From NCBI GenBank assembly GCA_036768485.1, contig JAVLUZ010000141.1, forward strand, positions 4,973,349 through 5,037,348: a stretch of DNA of 64,000 nt, in the 5' to 3' direction. Source of the DNA: Mermis nigrescens (taxonomy: Eukaryota; Nematoda; Enoplea; Mermithida; Mermithidae). The position numbers and the translations under genes are program-made. Under the pieces are notes generated by a model, which saw nothing but the letters and a program-made list of their open reading frames with translations, searched no databases and was not told where the DNA came from. Below, in pieces: positions 57,801 to 64,000 of the stretch (position 1 is the stretch's first letter; each line of letters starts with the position of its first letter).

Positions 57801-60800
57801 TATGTACTATACTGTCAATATATTTTAGGTTTTTTTTATCACGCAAAGTGGTTTTAATTGTGATTTTAAATGCTCTTTGCTATTAAAAAGTTGAATGTTA
57901 CCCAGGTATTTACAAAATAAACTTTCGAAAATTCTTTGTCGAATTTTTGGTGAAAGAAACATAATATTTTTGAGTTTAGTAGTTTTTTTAAGGAAAGATT
58001 TTGGATTAAAATTTGTATCAGTGTAATGTAATTTTATCAGTTGAAATAACCGATAGTCGTTATCGCCAGGCAAGTGGGCTCAGTGGATTCGGACCTAACA
58101 GAGTGCATAATACCTGCAGTCCCAGAATCCGATTGTCAATTTTTTTTGTTTTTCTCGAGATACAATATATAGAAGTCAACGAAAAACGTTTGTATCATAA
58201 TCCTTAAAATCCCTAGAATTTTGGTCCTGCCCACGTGTAATCACAGTGCAGGTACTATTAGTATGAATCTCTTGCATTTCGAGCAAGAATAGTTAAAGTG
58301 GGGCCTGCACCAAATGACTGTCACACTGTTGCGAGTATGGTAATGTTAGACTGCTGCAGTCTATATATCATAACGCTATCGATATGACTTAAAATCGTTG
58401 TTAAATGTAACTAAATATGCAAATATCTGGACGTTCATTTATAAACACATTAATTTCGTACACTAATAGATTACTTACTACTAAAAATGCTATGAGTTTA
58501 CTTATGAAAGAAACGAGTAACCGAGGAATGACAGTAATCATCCCAAGCTTTAAAAGATAGCAAAAAACTCGGTGAGAATATTTTTTAGCTAAGCAAGTAA
58601 GCGAACGTTACAGCATTCAAATAGTTCATATTTAGAGCAATACGAGCGAAAAATTATAATTCCTTGAGTACAAAGGTACCACTCCTCTGGGATCAAGAAT
58701 AACCAAGGTCACCGAGTAAAAGAGCTTGTCGAGTCATCGATTAGAGCATGTGACAGAAGGCTCATTGGGAGAGAAGCAGGTCTGCTTTAGGGAATCGGTC
58801 AGAGAAAAGAAAAACGGTCAAATCGGTCAGATAACCGTTTGGTGTCAGCATTTATATAACTTTGTTTCTGTCAGGCGGGTCAGCCTAAATAAAAAAACAA
58901 ACTTTATTACGCTTCCTTGCTGAAGTTGTCGAAAGGTGAAGTTAATATCAAAATAGTGCGAGAAATACATTAGGCAATGTTTTGTTCGGACAAAAGGCCG
59001 TTCTCAGCTATAACTTTTCCCTTTTTTCCTCATGCAAATTTTCTCTGCTTTTCTTGAAGGGTCTCATTCCCAAATTTCCTCGCATCTGCATGCAATCGTA
59101 AAGAGGTAAATTAAAGTGCTCAAAATAAGTTATCATGTGAATGCTACGTGGGACAAATATCTAGATTAGTTTGAAATTTGAATGAATATTGCTGAGCATT
59201 AGTTGTTCATTTACGAAATATTTATTTTTTCGTGATTTGTCTTAATCATTCTTTTTAGACGTCAGAAGCTGGTCTTGTACGAATCTCTGAAAACTATCCT
59301 AAACAGATTAATCTTTCATTGACTGAGATATACAATCAACTTGATGAATTACGCGTTGAGCTCAGGGAACTTAGAAGTAAAACAAAACGAGAGAATGAGA
59401 TAAATATAAAACCAACCAGGAAAAATTCGAAGCACCTGGAAACGTCTACGGGTGTCAAAGAGCGATGGGAAAAAAGACCTAAAGTAAGAAAAGCACGGAT
59501 GAAAATCCATTAATGCCCTGACTTAAATTTTATGACTCATATTTTTAGAATCTGGCCAAAAAGAAGAAGATGGTAAAATCTATAGATGAATTTTTGTCAA
59601 GTTGCGAAGATAGAGATCACACAGATCCGATATTGTCCACGTAATGATTTCACTCTTGCATGCTCATGAATTGTAAGAATCGTAGCTCTTCACTAATTGA
59701 GAGTGCAACATTTAGTTAGTTTCCTGTTTATTATATAGTCTGTTAATTAGTGACTTTAGCATTTTATATAGTACATATGGAATTCATTAAATAACAGAAG
59801 ACTGAATTATCCCTTATCGCTTAAAATATGTCTTTTCAAGAAAATTGTGCAAAATGTTTTTTTTTCAATTTTAGTCTCCAAACTGACGATGTTTTCGCCA
59901 AAGTTAAGCGATTTCTTAAATCGAAGCACATTGATAACGGCAATTTTTCGTCGTACGACCACTTCTTGTCAGGCCCACATTTAAGATCTGATTTAGTTGG
60001 AACTCTTAACGGAAGGTATTTCATGAAATTTGTTACTCAATGCTCAATTTTATCTAACCAGTAATGAACAGACATGCACAGCATGGGAATTCAGGGGGTT
60101 GGGCTGAAATTTTAAAGCGCCTATTTTGGGCTAAAGAAGGTGGGTACGCGTCAAGAACATCCGTTTTCGGTGTTTCTGACGATGCTCCATCTTTCCAGAG
60201 CGTAGAAACATTAAAAATTTAAAAAAATATCAGGAAAACTCGATTAAATTGAACGAAGTGCTGTAAAAAATGAGTATGAAAATTTGACACTTTTGCGTAC
60301 AAAAATCGCGAAAAACGCTTAAAACAGCACCTTTTCCGCGAATTTTTAGGAAGTTTTTGAAAAGTCACGAATTCTTGGTGGTGAAAAAATTTCTCGGGGG
60401 TTGAAACCACACATGGGCGTGGGGGGTTTTAGGGGTATGCACCCCCCAGAAGTTGAAATACCCCCCCCCAGAAATCAAAATACCCCCCAGAAAATTTTTT
60501 TTGCTTTTTTAGCAATTTTTTTGATGCCATTGGATATTGCTCGATGAGAAACGTCGAAAAATGGTGTTTTTTCGCCATACGACCACTTTTAAGACCATTT
60601 TTTGACTTTTAAAATTTTTTACCCCCCCCAGAAATTTTTTACCCCCCCCCCCACAATTTTGGTGCTGCCCACCTATGGTTGAAACTTTTCCGGGGGGTCG
60701 AAACCCCTGCCAAGACTATGTTTGACAGTGGTCAGCATAGACGCACAGCATGGCTGATCTGGGGTTAGCCAGTCTGGGGGTGACAAAATTTGGGCTTTTT

Positions 60801-63242
60801 TTAGGCCAAAATGACCTCAAAAACTAGTGTAAGCACTAAAATAGCCTTCAAACTAAACGTTATTACACAGTTTCTGGTCAATTTAAAGCTCTTTTGATGA
60901 AAATTTTTATTTTCATTCATTTTGGCTTTCATTTTGGCTCATTTTTCCGAAAACATTTCCCGTTTTTCCCATCTGGGGAGTATCTAAGACCATACATGTA
61001 GCAGGGGGTGGGGGATCCCCCATAAATGCACAGCATGACAGATCTGGGGTCAAATGACGTGGGGGTCAAGAATTGGGCTTTTTTGGGGCCAAATGACCTT
61101 ATAAATGGTATAAGCGCTAAAACAGCTATAAACTACCTTTTTACACAGTTTCTTGTAAATTTTTAAGCACTTTTGAAGAAAATTTACAAGTTTCATCCGT
61201 TTTTTGCCATCAATTCGTCCCATTTCCCCGAGAAAATTTTCCATATTTCCATTCTGGCGGTCTAGTAGACCCCTAAACCCCCTCCCACGTGCATGTCTGA
61301 TCCACCCACCCAAAGCTGGTTGTCCTCCCATCTACCCCCCACACCGAAGCCAGAAAAGTTTTGACCCTAACCCCAATTTTTGGAATAAATTGAATTTTTC
61401 GGCCGATTTTGGCTCAAAATTGGAGGTCATTTATCCCCCCCCCTTAAAATGGCCGGGGACCCCTTCCCAAAATTTTGAGCCGTTCCGTGTATGGTCTATA
61501 CCCTTCAATCCCTTTCACGTGCATGTGGGGTGGTGGTGAGTCGTATATTGCATCTTTTTTGGATAATTAGGAAGAGCTGTAAAAAAGTTTTATATGAGCG
61601 ATACAGCCATAAATTTATCGCGAATTCAGAGTGGTAAATACATATTGCCACTTATTGTGCAATTTGTGCTTGGCAGTTGAAAATATTATTTCAGCGAAAA
61701 AGATTTTTTTAAATAATGACAGTTCTGCTTAAGCATTATTCATTTAAATATGTCCTCAAAAACTACATAAAATTCTAAAACGTCTTAAATGCAAATTGGC
61801 CGAATTCGATTAATTGATTTAAAGGTACGAGTATACTGCACAAAATGAATTCCCCATTTCAATAGTCTGTAGCGGTTAGCAATAGGACTGAAAAATTATT
61901 CTTCGAATATTTTACCTAGAATTTAAGACGAAAGAAACGTATATTTTACGTTCAAAGAAGTACATCAGCAAATTTTAAAAATTGAATCATTTTTTCGTAG
62001 TAAGATTGTTATAAAAATTACCCAGCGATATCATATGGCATTAAATTTTGAATTGTTCTTTGATCTGAATCACTTATTTTCTACTTGCTGAGCCATGAGT
62101 AATAAATACATGGTACTCTTAATCACTTCATTGAATATGTTGTTTGCACGATTTTAAGCACAGTGTTTTATTTATTCTATTATTTTGTTTCTCTACGAGG
62201 CATCGTCTGCCTAAAAAAGCGCAGGTATTATCAAGGGGGCGAGTGATAGTAGCGGCCGCCCTTTTACTGGCCAAAAAGATCAGACGTTCTGTCGTGGCAG
62301 TTTATATACAGAAAATGACATTCAGTGAGTAAGAAATGGCTAGCCGAATGAGAGTGGATGTCGTACGGCTTACTCTTTCCAATAAGGAAAAATTTCGGTA
62401 CCATGCATGTACAGCATGGAAATTCTGGGGGTCAGGCCCAAAAATTTGCCAAAAAGTATCTTTTTGTGCTAAAAAACGAAGGGCACACGTCCAAATCACT
62501 ACTTTTAGACATTTCGAACAATGTACGTTCTTTCTAGAACATAAAAACATAAACAAATTTTTAAACAAATGGAAAAAATTGAACAGGATATAGTCAAAAA
62601 ATGTGCAAATTGCACTAAGCGCCGAAAATTTGAGACTTTGGAGCTAAAAATGAGCTAAAAACGCTTAAAAAGACACATTTTTTCACAATTTTTACGAAAA
62701 ATCGTCAAGTCTGGGGGTCGCAGCCATTTTGTGGGGTGTCAGTAGCCACTCTGGGGGTCTCAGTTGCCATAAACCTCTTCCCTAAAACCCCCCCCCAAGA
62801 AGCCGTTTGCTCGGTATCAGAGAGCCTTTATAATCAGAATTAACCTTTGACTGAAACAGGGGCGGATTTAGGGGGGGCGGGGCGGCCGCCCCCCCCCATT
62901 GGCCCAAAATAATGCGCAAAATTAAGGATTTTTGAGCGATTTTCGGGTTAACACGGCTAATTTTTCCGCCCAAGTAGGGGTTCCGCCCCCCTCCATTAGG
63001 GGTACCGCCCCCCCCCTTCTAAGGAAAATCCTGGATCCGCCACTGGACTGAAACAAAATAGTTTTAGATCGTTCAAAATTTGTTGCTTTGTTACACTCGT
63101 ACAATATTTGCTACATCTGTTTAGGTTAGGTGGATCAATATTGGGCGCTGAGGAACTGGTTGAGGCAAGATTGAAAGAAATTCTTCCAAGTAAATTTACC
63201 GTTATTCGAAAGACTATTTTCTCGAATAATCTCACTCGATAC
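42664..63242 (+). CDS. CEP164: CEP164 homologue (basal-body distal appendage protein), 3' end outside window
   Basis: CEP164 sits on distal appendages of the mother centriole, recruits TTBK2 and docks vesicles to start ciliogenesis. Sixteen exons join in one frame of 720 codons: 42664-42715, 46173-46284, 46347-46494, 46638-46697, 48005-48211, 48500-48637, 52773-52793, 52944-53012, 53087-53155, 53593-53732, 54439-54880, 57163-57288, 59259-59483, 59549-59640, 59875-60015, 63125-63242. Residues 18-55 match the segment before the WW domain (IGIDPxxEPELxWxAxxGIxAPLP); the WW domain follows with EW...LYF...LWEHP. Then come acidic/serine-rich exons, one with a [11 protein letters not shown] motif like the vertebrate SEHLLDVDVL block, and a 147-codon coiled-coil exon. 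It ends in an open donor, so the gene continues. Length is about half of human CEP164 (1,460 residues). Confidence 0.9.
42766..42850. repeat. AAT trinucleotide microsatellite
   Basis: About 28 uninterrupted AAT units in CEP164 intron 1, starting about 50 bp after the exon donor. Confidence 0.97.
43118..43753. mobile_element. Divergent relative of the 35204-35793 element
   Basis: Start TGTGGATCAAGGGTTCATAA and end CTTTAAGTCCGCCCAGC align in order with that element, and the interior has GGCGC-GAA-CCGCCAGAAAA. No TSD is left. Confidence 0.55.
44205..44475 (+). repeat. MITE family D copy
   Basis: CATACGTAGATGCACAGCATGG to CCACGTGCGCGTCTG, with core AAAATAGCGTTAAAATTACG. Confidence 0.7.
45218..45540. 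mobile_element. Truncated relative of the 11291-11667 MITE
   Basis: Starts CAGGGCCGTATTTAAGGGGG and shares the interior order with that element, but the right end is lost before the family A MITE at 45621. Confidence 0.6.
45621..46064 (-). mobile_element. hAT-like MITE, family A, 444 bp
   Basis: Reverse copy with CATGGTTTTTTTGTATTCG and GTACAAAAAACACTG ends. Perfect TSD ATAGCAAA at 45613-45620 and 46065-46072. Two strong GGCGC-TTY-GCGCC palindromes inside. It ends 108 bp before CEP164 exon 2. Confidence 0.95.
46173..46284 (+). CDS. CEP164: CEP164 exon 2: helix before WW domain
   Basis: Reads [20 protein letters not shown] then [16 protein letters not shown]. This is the diagnostic CEP164 sequence, E-x-A-xx-IGIDP-xx-EPEL-x-W-xA-xxGI-xAPLP, with the first WW tryptophan at the end. 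Phase 1 in, phase 2 out at GTATGC. A hAT-like MITE ends 108 bp before the exon. Confidence 0.95.
46347..46494 (+). CDS. CEP164: CEP164 exon 3: WW domain
   Basis: Only 62 nt of intron separate it from exon 2. Reads [20 protein letters not shown] then [18 protein letters not shown]: central aromatic strand, turn N-x-x-TG, second Trp and HP. Phase 2 in, phase 0 out at GTAGTG. Confidence 0.95.
46638..46697 (+). CDS. CEP164: CEP164 exon 4: Lys/Pro linker
   Basis: 20 codons, phase 0 to 0, [20 protein letters not shown]. Acceptor TATTTTAG, donor GTATGT. The basic/proline-rich composition is like the KKKK/Pro-rich region after the vertebrate WW domain. Confidence 0.85.
46700..48000. other. CEP164 intron, mostly unrecognised
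   Basis: CCCCTTAGATCCGGACAG near 47400 is probably the right end of a degenerate GGCGGATC-type hAT element whose left end I cannot place. Confidence 0.4.
48005..48211 (+). CDS. CEP164: CEP164 exon 5: Ser/Gln-rich linker
   Basis: 69 codons if it ends at donor GTAGTT, which keeps the phase-0 frame into the next exon. Reads [20 protein letters not shown] and onward through [12 protein letters not shown]. If the donor is not used, translation stops at a TGA 15 bases further. A GTGATA donor nearby gives an incompatible phase. Confidence 0.8.
48500..48637 (+). CDS. CEP164: CEP164 exon 6
   Basis: 46 codons, phase 0 to 0, acceptor AATTGCAG and consensus donor GTGAGT. Reads [20 protein letters not shown] and ends KNSDESS. 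No domain recognised; a charged linker feeding the acidic/serine exons. Confidence 0.82.
49233..49331. repeat. Cluster of inverted GGGCATT / AATGCCC motifs
   Basis: Seven or so copies of GGGCATT or its complement in about 100 bp, for example GGGCATTCTGTAGAATGCC, able to form several alternative hairpins. Confidence 0.75.
49500..51170. repeat. Degenerate tandem array in a CEP164 intron
   Basis: Units of about 130-185 bp recur with the core TTTACACTCAATACTGAGTT or GTGTAAAGTTTACACT. In the right half GATTACGAATCTGACTGTTA recurs near 50520, 50673, 50811, 50964 and 51090, with spacings of about 153, 138, 153 and 127, suggesting a two-unit pattern. Confidence 0.8.
51386..51935. repeat. Inverted-repeat element, about 550 bp with 115-bp arms
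   Basis: Left arm CATAAAAGGAGGGAACTAGG with CTGCTAAAAATTAGACTTCC; right arm GGAAGTCTAATTTTTAGCAG ending CTCCTTTTATG. Arms are nearly complementary; the loop is unique sequence. No clear TSD. Confidence 0.82.
52400..52536 (-). mobile_element. Family A fragment
   Basis: Carries only the one end: ACAAAATGTACAAAGACTTT then CGGACCTTGTACAAAATAAA and CAGTG. The other end was not found upstream. Confidence 0.65.
52773..52793 (+). CDS. CEP164: CEP164 candidate 7-codon microexon
   Basis: 21 bases encoding ESESVLQ between TTTGCAG and GTGTAT, phase 0 to 0. It extends the Ser/Asp/Glu composition of the flanking exons (DESS before, KSESEDESE after). It can be included or skipped without changing the frame. 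Confidence 0.5.
52944..53012 (+). CDS. CEP164: CEP164 exon: acidic segment
   Basis: 23 codons reading [20 protein letters not shown] and RTS, phase 0 to 0, acceptor ATTTTAG, donor GTATGT. Strongly acidic, like the Glu/Ser-rich part of vertebrate CEP164 before the coiled coils. Confidence 0.85.
53087..53155 (+). CDS. CEP164: CEP164 exon: [11 protein letters not shown] motif
   Basis: 23 codons, [20 protein letters not shown] then AEP, phase 0 to 0, donor GTAAGC. It resembles the RISEHLLDVDVLSP block of vertebrate CEP164, which supports homology beyond the WW domain. A second acceptor 12 bases downstream would drop LSEK in frame. The upstream intron is very short (74 nt). Confidence 0.85.
53593..53732 (+). 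CDS. CEP164: CEP164 exon: polar linker
   Basis: Reads [20 protein letters not shown] and ends TKAKDQ/H, leaving phase 2 at a perfect GTAAGT. The next compatible exon starts at 54439 with a single base plus AAT. Confidence 0.85.
54439..54880 (+). CDS. CEP164: CEP164 exon: long coiled coil
   Basis: 147 codons, Glu/Lys/Arg/Ala-rich with heptad-like spacing, for example [20 protein letters not shown] and [20 protein letters not shown]. This fits the coiled-coil body of CEP164. Acceptor TTTCTAG, donor GTAATG; ends FEQLQKE. The reading frame runs on 87 bases into intron before a stop, into the left end of a hAT-like element. Confidence 0.92.
54957..56196. mobile_element. hAT-like element (CAGGCACGTAG ends), 1.24 kb
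   Basis: Starts CAGGCACGTAGTTGTGGG and ends GCTATGTACGTGCCTG. Perfect TSD AAAGTACG at 54949-54956 and 56197-56204. Split by the 54985-55625 element. It begins 76 bp after a CEP164 coding exon. Confidence 0.92.
54985..55625. mobile_element. hAT-like element (GGCGAATCC ends), 641 bp, nested
   Basis: Starts TAGGGGCGAATCCTAGG and ends CCTAGATCCGTCACTG. Flanks GATAGAAG and GATAGGGG agree at 6 of 8. Same family as 3332-4380; carries a perfect CCGGCGC-TTC-GCGCCGG. Confidence 0.88.
57163..57288 (+). CDS. CEP164: CEP164 exon: coiled coil continued
   Basis: 42 codons, phase 0 to 0, [20 protein letters not shown] then [13 protein letters not shown]. Heptad pattern; acceptor TTTTTCAAG, donor GTAAGA. 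Confidence 0.85.
57289..59258. other. CEP164 intron, mostly unrecognised
   Basis: CCAGGCAAGTGGGC near 58065 to CCTGCCCACGTGTAATC near 58235 is probably a very old family B copy. Otherwise no element ends or convincing exon. Confidence 0.4.
59259..59483 (+). CDS. CEP164: CEP164 exon: coiled coil and basic region
   Basis: 75 codons, phase 0 to 0. A short coil ([20 protein letters not shown]) is followed by a basic stretch ([18 protein letters not shown], then KERWEKRPK). Acceptor CTTTTTAG, donor GTAAGA. Confidence 0.9.
59549..59640 (+). CDS. CEP164: CEP164 exon: basic patch
   Basis: Reads [20 protein letters not shown] then [10 protein letters not shown], leaving phase 2 at GTAATG. Separated from the previous exon by a 65-nt intron. 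NLAKKKKM could act as a basic targeting patch; that is inference only. Confidence 0.88.
59875..60015 (+). CDS. CEP164: CEP164 exon: C-terminal region
   Basis: Phase 2 in and out. Reads [20 protein letters not shown], then [20 protein letters not shown]. The [11 protein letters not shown] segment is placed like the VDDFLLEKWRKYF segment near the vertebrate CEP164 C-terminus; similarity is weak. Acceptor AATTTTAG after a T tract, donor GTATTT. Confidence 0.82.
60072..60720 (-). mobile_element. MITE family C interrupted by a family B MITE
   Basis: From CAGACATGCACAGCATGG through CGCTTAAAACAGCACCTTTT, then the family B insertion, then CCGGGGGGTCGAAACCCC. Confidence 0.7.
60409..60677 (+). mobile_element. 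hAT-like MITE, family B, 269 bp, nested
   Basis: Starts CACACATGGGCGTGGGGGG, ends GCCCACCTATG, perfect TSD GTTGAAAC at 60401-60408 and 60678-60685. Confidence 0.94.
60735..60990 (+). repeat. MITE family D copy
   Basis: CATAGACGCACAGCATGGC start, AAAACTAGTGTAAGCACTAA core. A second copy follows directly. Confidence 0.7.
61020..61300 (+). repeat. MITE family D copy
   Basis: CATAAATGCACAGCATGAC start, GGTATAAGCGCTAAAACAGC core and CCACGTGCATGTCTG end; tandem to the previous copy. Confidence 0.7.
61301..61496 (-). repeat. MITE family E copy
   Basis: CCCAAAGCTGGTTGTCCTCC to AATTTTGAGCCGTTCCGTGT with the AAAATTGGAGGTCATTTA core; adjoins the family D pair. Confidence 0.7.
61510..62400. other. CEP164 intron without recognised features
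   Basis: No element ends or exon that I can support. Confidence 0.4.
62402..62790 (-). repeat. MITE family C copy
   Basis: CATGCATGTACAGCATGGAA at one end and repeated CTGGGGGTCKCAG near the other, with AAAAACGCTTAAAAAG between. Confidence 0.65.
62857..63045 (-). mobile_element. hAT-like MITE (GGCGGATC ends), 189 bp
   Basis: Starts CAGGGGCGGATTTAGGGGG, ends CTGGATCCGCCACTG, perfect TSD GACTGAAA at 62849-62856 and 63046-63053. Reverse orientation of the 20110-20308 family. Confidence 0.95.
63125..63242 (+). CDS. CEP164: CEP164 exon: C-terminal region, open at window end
   Basis: Takes the split Arg codon in phase 2 and reads [20 protein letters not shown] then [19 protein letters not shown] to donor GTATGT. 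It continues past the right edge. A 189-bp hAT-like MITE ends about 80 bp before it, and another repeat begins about 20 bp after its donor. Confidence 0.72.
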
Positions 63243-63261
63243 GTATGTTTATTCTTTCATA

Positions 63262-63950
63262 TATAGGTGCGCATGGTCAAACTTTTAGGGAAGGACGAAA
63301 TAAACAACTTTATAGCTAAGTGCTTCGTAAAAATGATTCTACGGCAAAAAACAATAATATCGCTTTAAAACCAGCATTTGTAGCAAATGTACGGGCTTTT
63401 TGAACTCACAAACCTAGCTGTATACCTTTTTGAACTAAAAATCGCTATTTAGTCCTTTTTAAAGTCGGGACACTAGCTGAAAATCATTTTAAACTCGGTA
63501 AAAACAACTATATAGCATTTTTTGAACTCATACGATATATTTATGAGTCCAAAAAGTCTATACAGCTAATTTTCCTCAGCCCAAAAAGGCTGGCTTGGCT
63601 ATAAAGAATATTTTTCAGGCCAGAAGAGCTGTCAGTTATTCAAAGCTCACGGGAATTATACCCACACATGGGCGTGGGGGGTTCGGGGGGGGGGGGTATG
63701 CACCCCCCAGAAGTTGAAATACCCCCCCCCAGAAATCAAAATACCCCCCAGAAAAAATTTTTTTTGCTTTTTCAGCAATTTTTGATGCCATTGGATAGAG
63801 CTTGATGAGAAACGTCGAAAAATGGTGTTTTTCTCGCCATACCACCATTTTTAAGGCCATTTTTGACCTTTAAAAATTTTTTCACCCCCCCAGAACTTTG
63901 GTGCTGCCCACCTATGGTTATACCCCCTCTAACCCCCATGCTCATGTATG
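63262..63950. mobile_element. MITE family F copy filled by a family B MITE
   Basis: Starts TATAGGTGCGCATGGTCAAAC and ends CCCCATGCTCATGTATG; flanks TTTCATAT and CTTCATAT. The same element as 32730-33187 plus the insertion at 63663. Confidence 0.82.
63663..63916 (+). mobile_element. hAT-like MITE, family B, 254 bp, nested
   Basis: Starts CACACATGGGCGTGGGGGG, ends GCCCACCTATG. TSD ATTATACC / GTTATACC. About as similar to the 60409 copy as copies of a recent family would be. Confidence 0.94.
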
Positions 63951-64000
63951 CTTCATATATCAAACTTCAAAATGTATTATCTAACACCTATAGTCTATTT

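Overview
The window is nuclear DNA from an AT-rich animal genome, most likely an invertebrate and plausibly an arthropod. The evidence is GT-AG introns of 1-5 kb, short phase-conserved exons, animal-specific gene families and dense non-autonomous DNA transposons. I cannot name the species from sequence alone.

Two multi-exon genes lie on the + strand; I found no confident gene on the - strand. Gene 1 (about 1791-31889) is an amphiphysin/BIN1-type gene: a BAR domain over seven exons, a variable linker with one NPF motif, and a C-terminal SH3 domain over two exons. Its most N-terminal exon is not visible and probably lies upstream. Gene 2 (about 42664-63242, continuing past the right edge) is a CEP164 homologue, a distal-appendage protein of the ciliary basal body. 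It has the N-terminal WW domain, an acidic/serine-rich middle and coiled-coil exons. Sixteen exons join in one frame of 720 codons, including a 21-nt microexon. The genes are tandem neighbours about 10.7 kb apart; nothing shows a shared function or co-regulation.

The introns and the spacer are largely a graveyard of hAT-like elements. Many are delimited to the base by 8-bp target-site duplications (TSDs) and CA- or TA-starting terminal inverted repeats (TIRs). There are at least ten families, several nested two or three deep. Two carry recognisable transposase remnants: a hAT C-terminal dimerisation segment (26164-26412, - strand) and a mariner C-terminal segment (34291-34584). Other structures are a 0.9-kb foldback inside a 5.3-kb element, a degenerate tandem array in a CEP164 intron, an inverted MITE dimer, and AT, AAT and GTAT microsatellites.

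The most interesting signals are: (1) a 13-nt palindrome, GGCGC-NNN-GCGCC, recurring inside several otherwise different hAT-like families; (2) a MITE whose TSD is the splice donor of an amphiphysin exon, with two donors 4 nt apart that give different reading frames; and (3) a possible exonised piece of a hAT element that would restore frame between the NPF exon and the SH3 exon.
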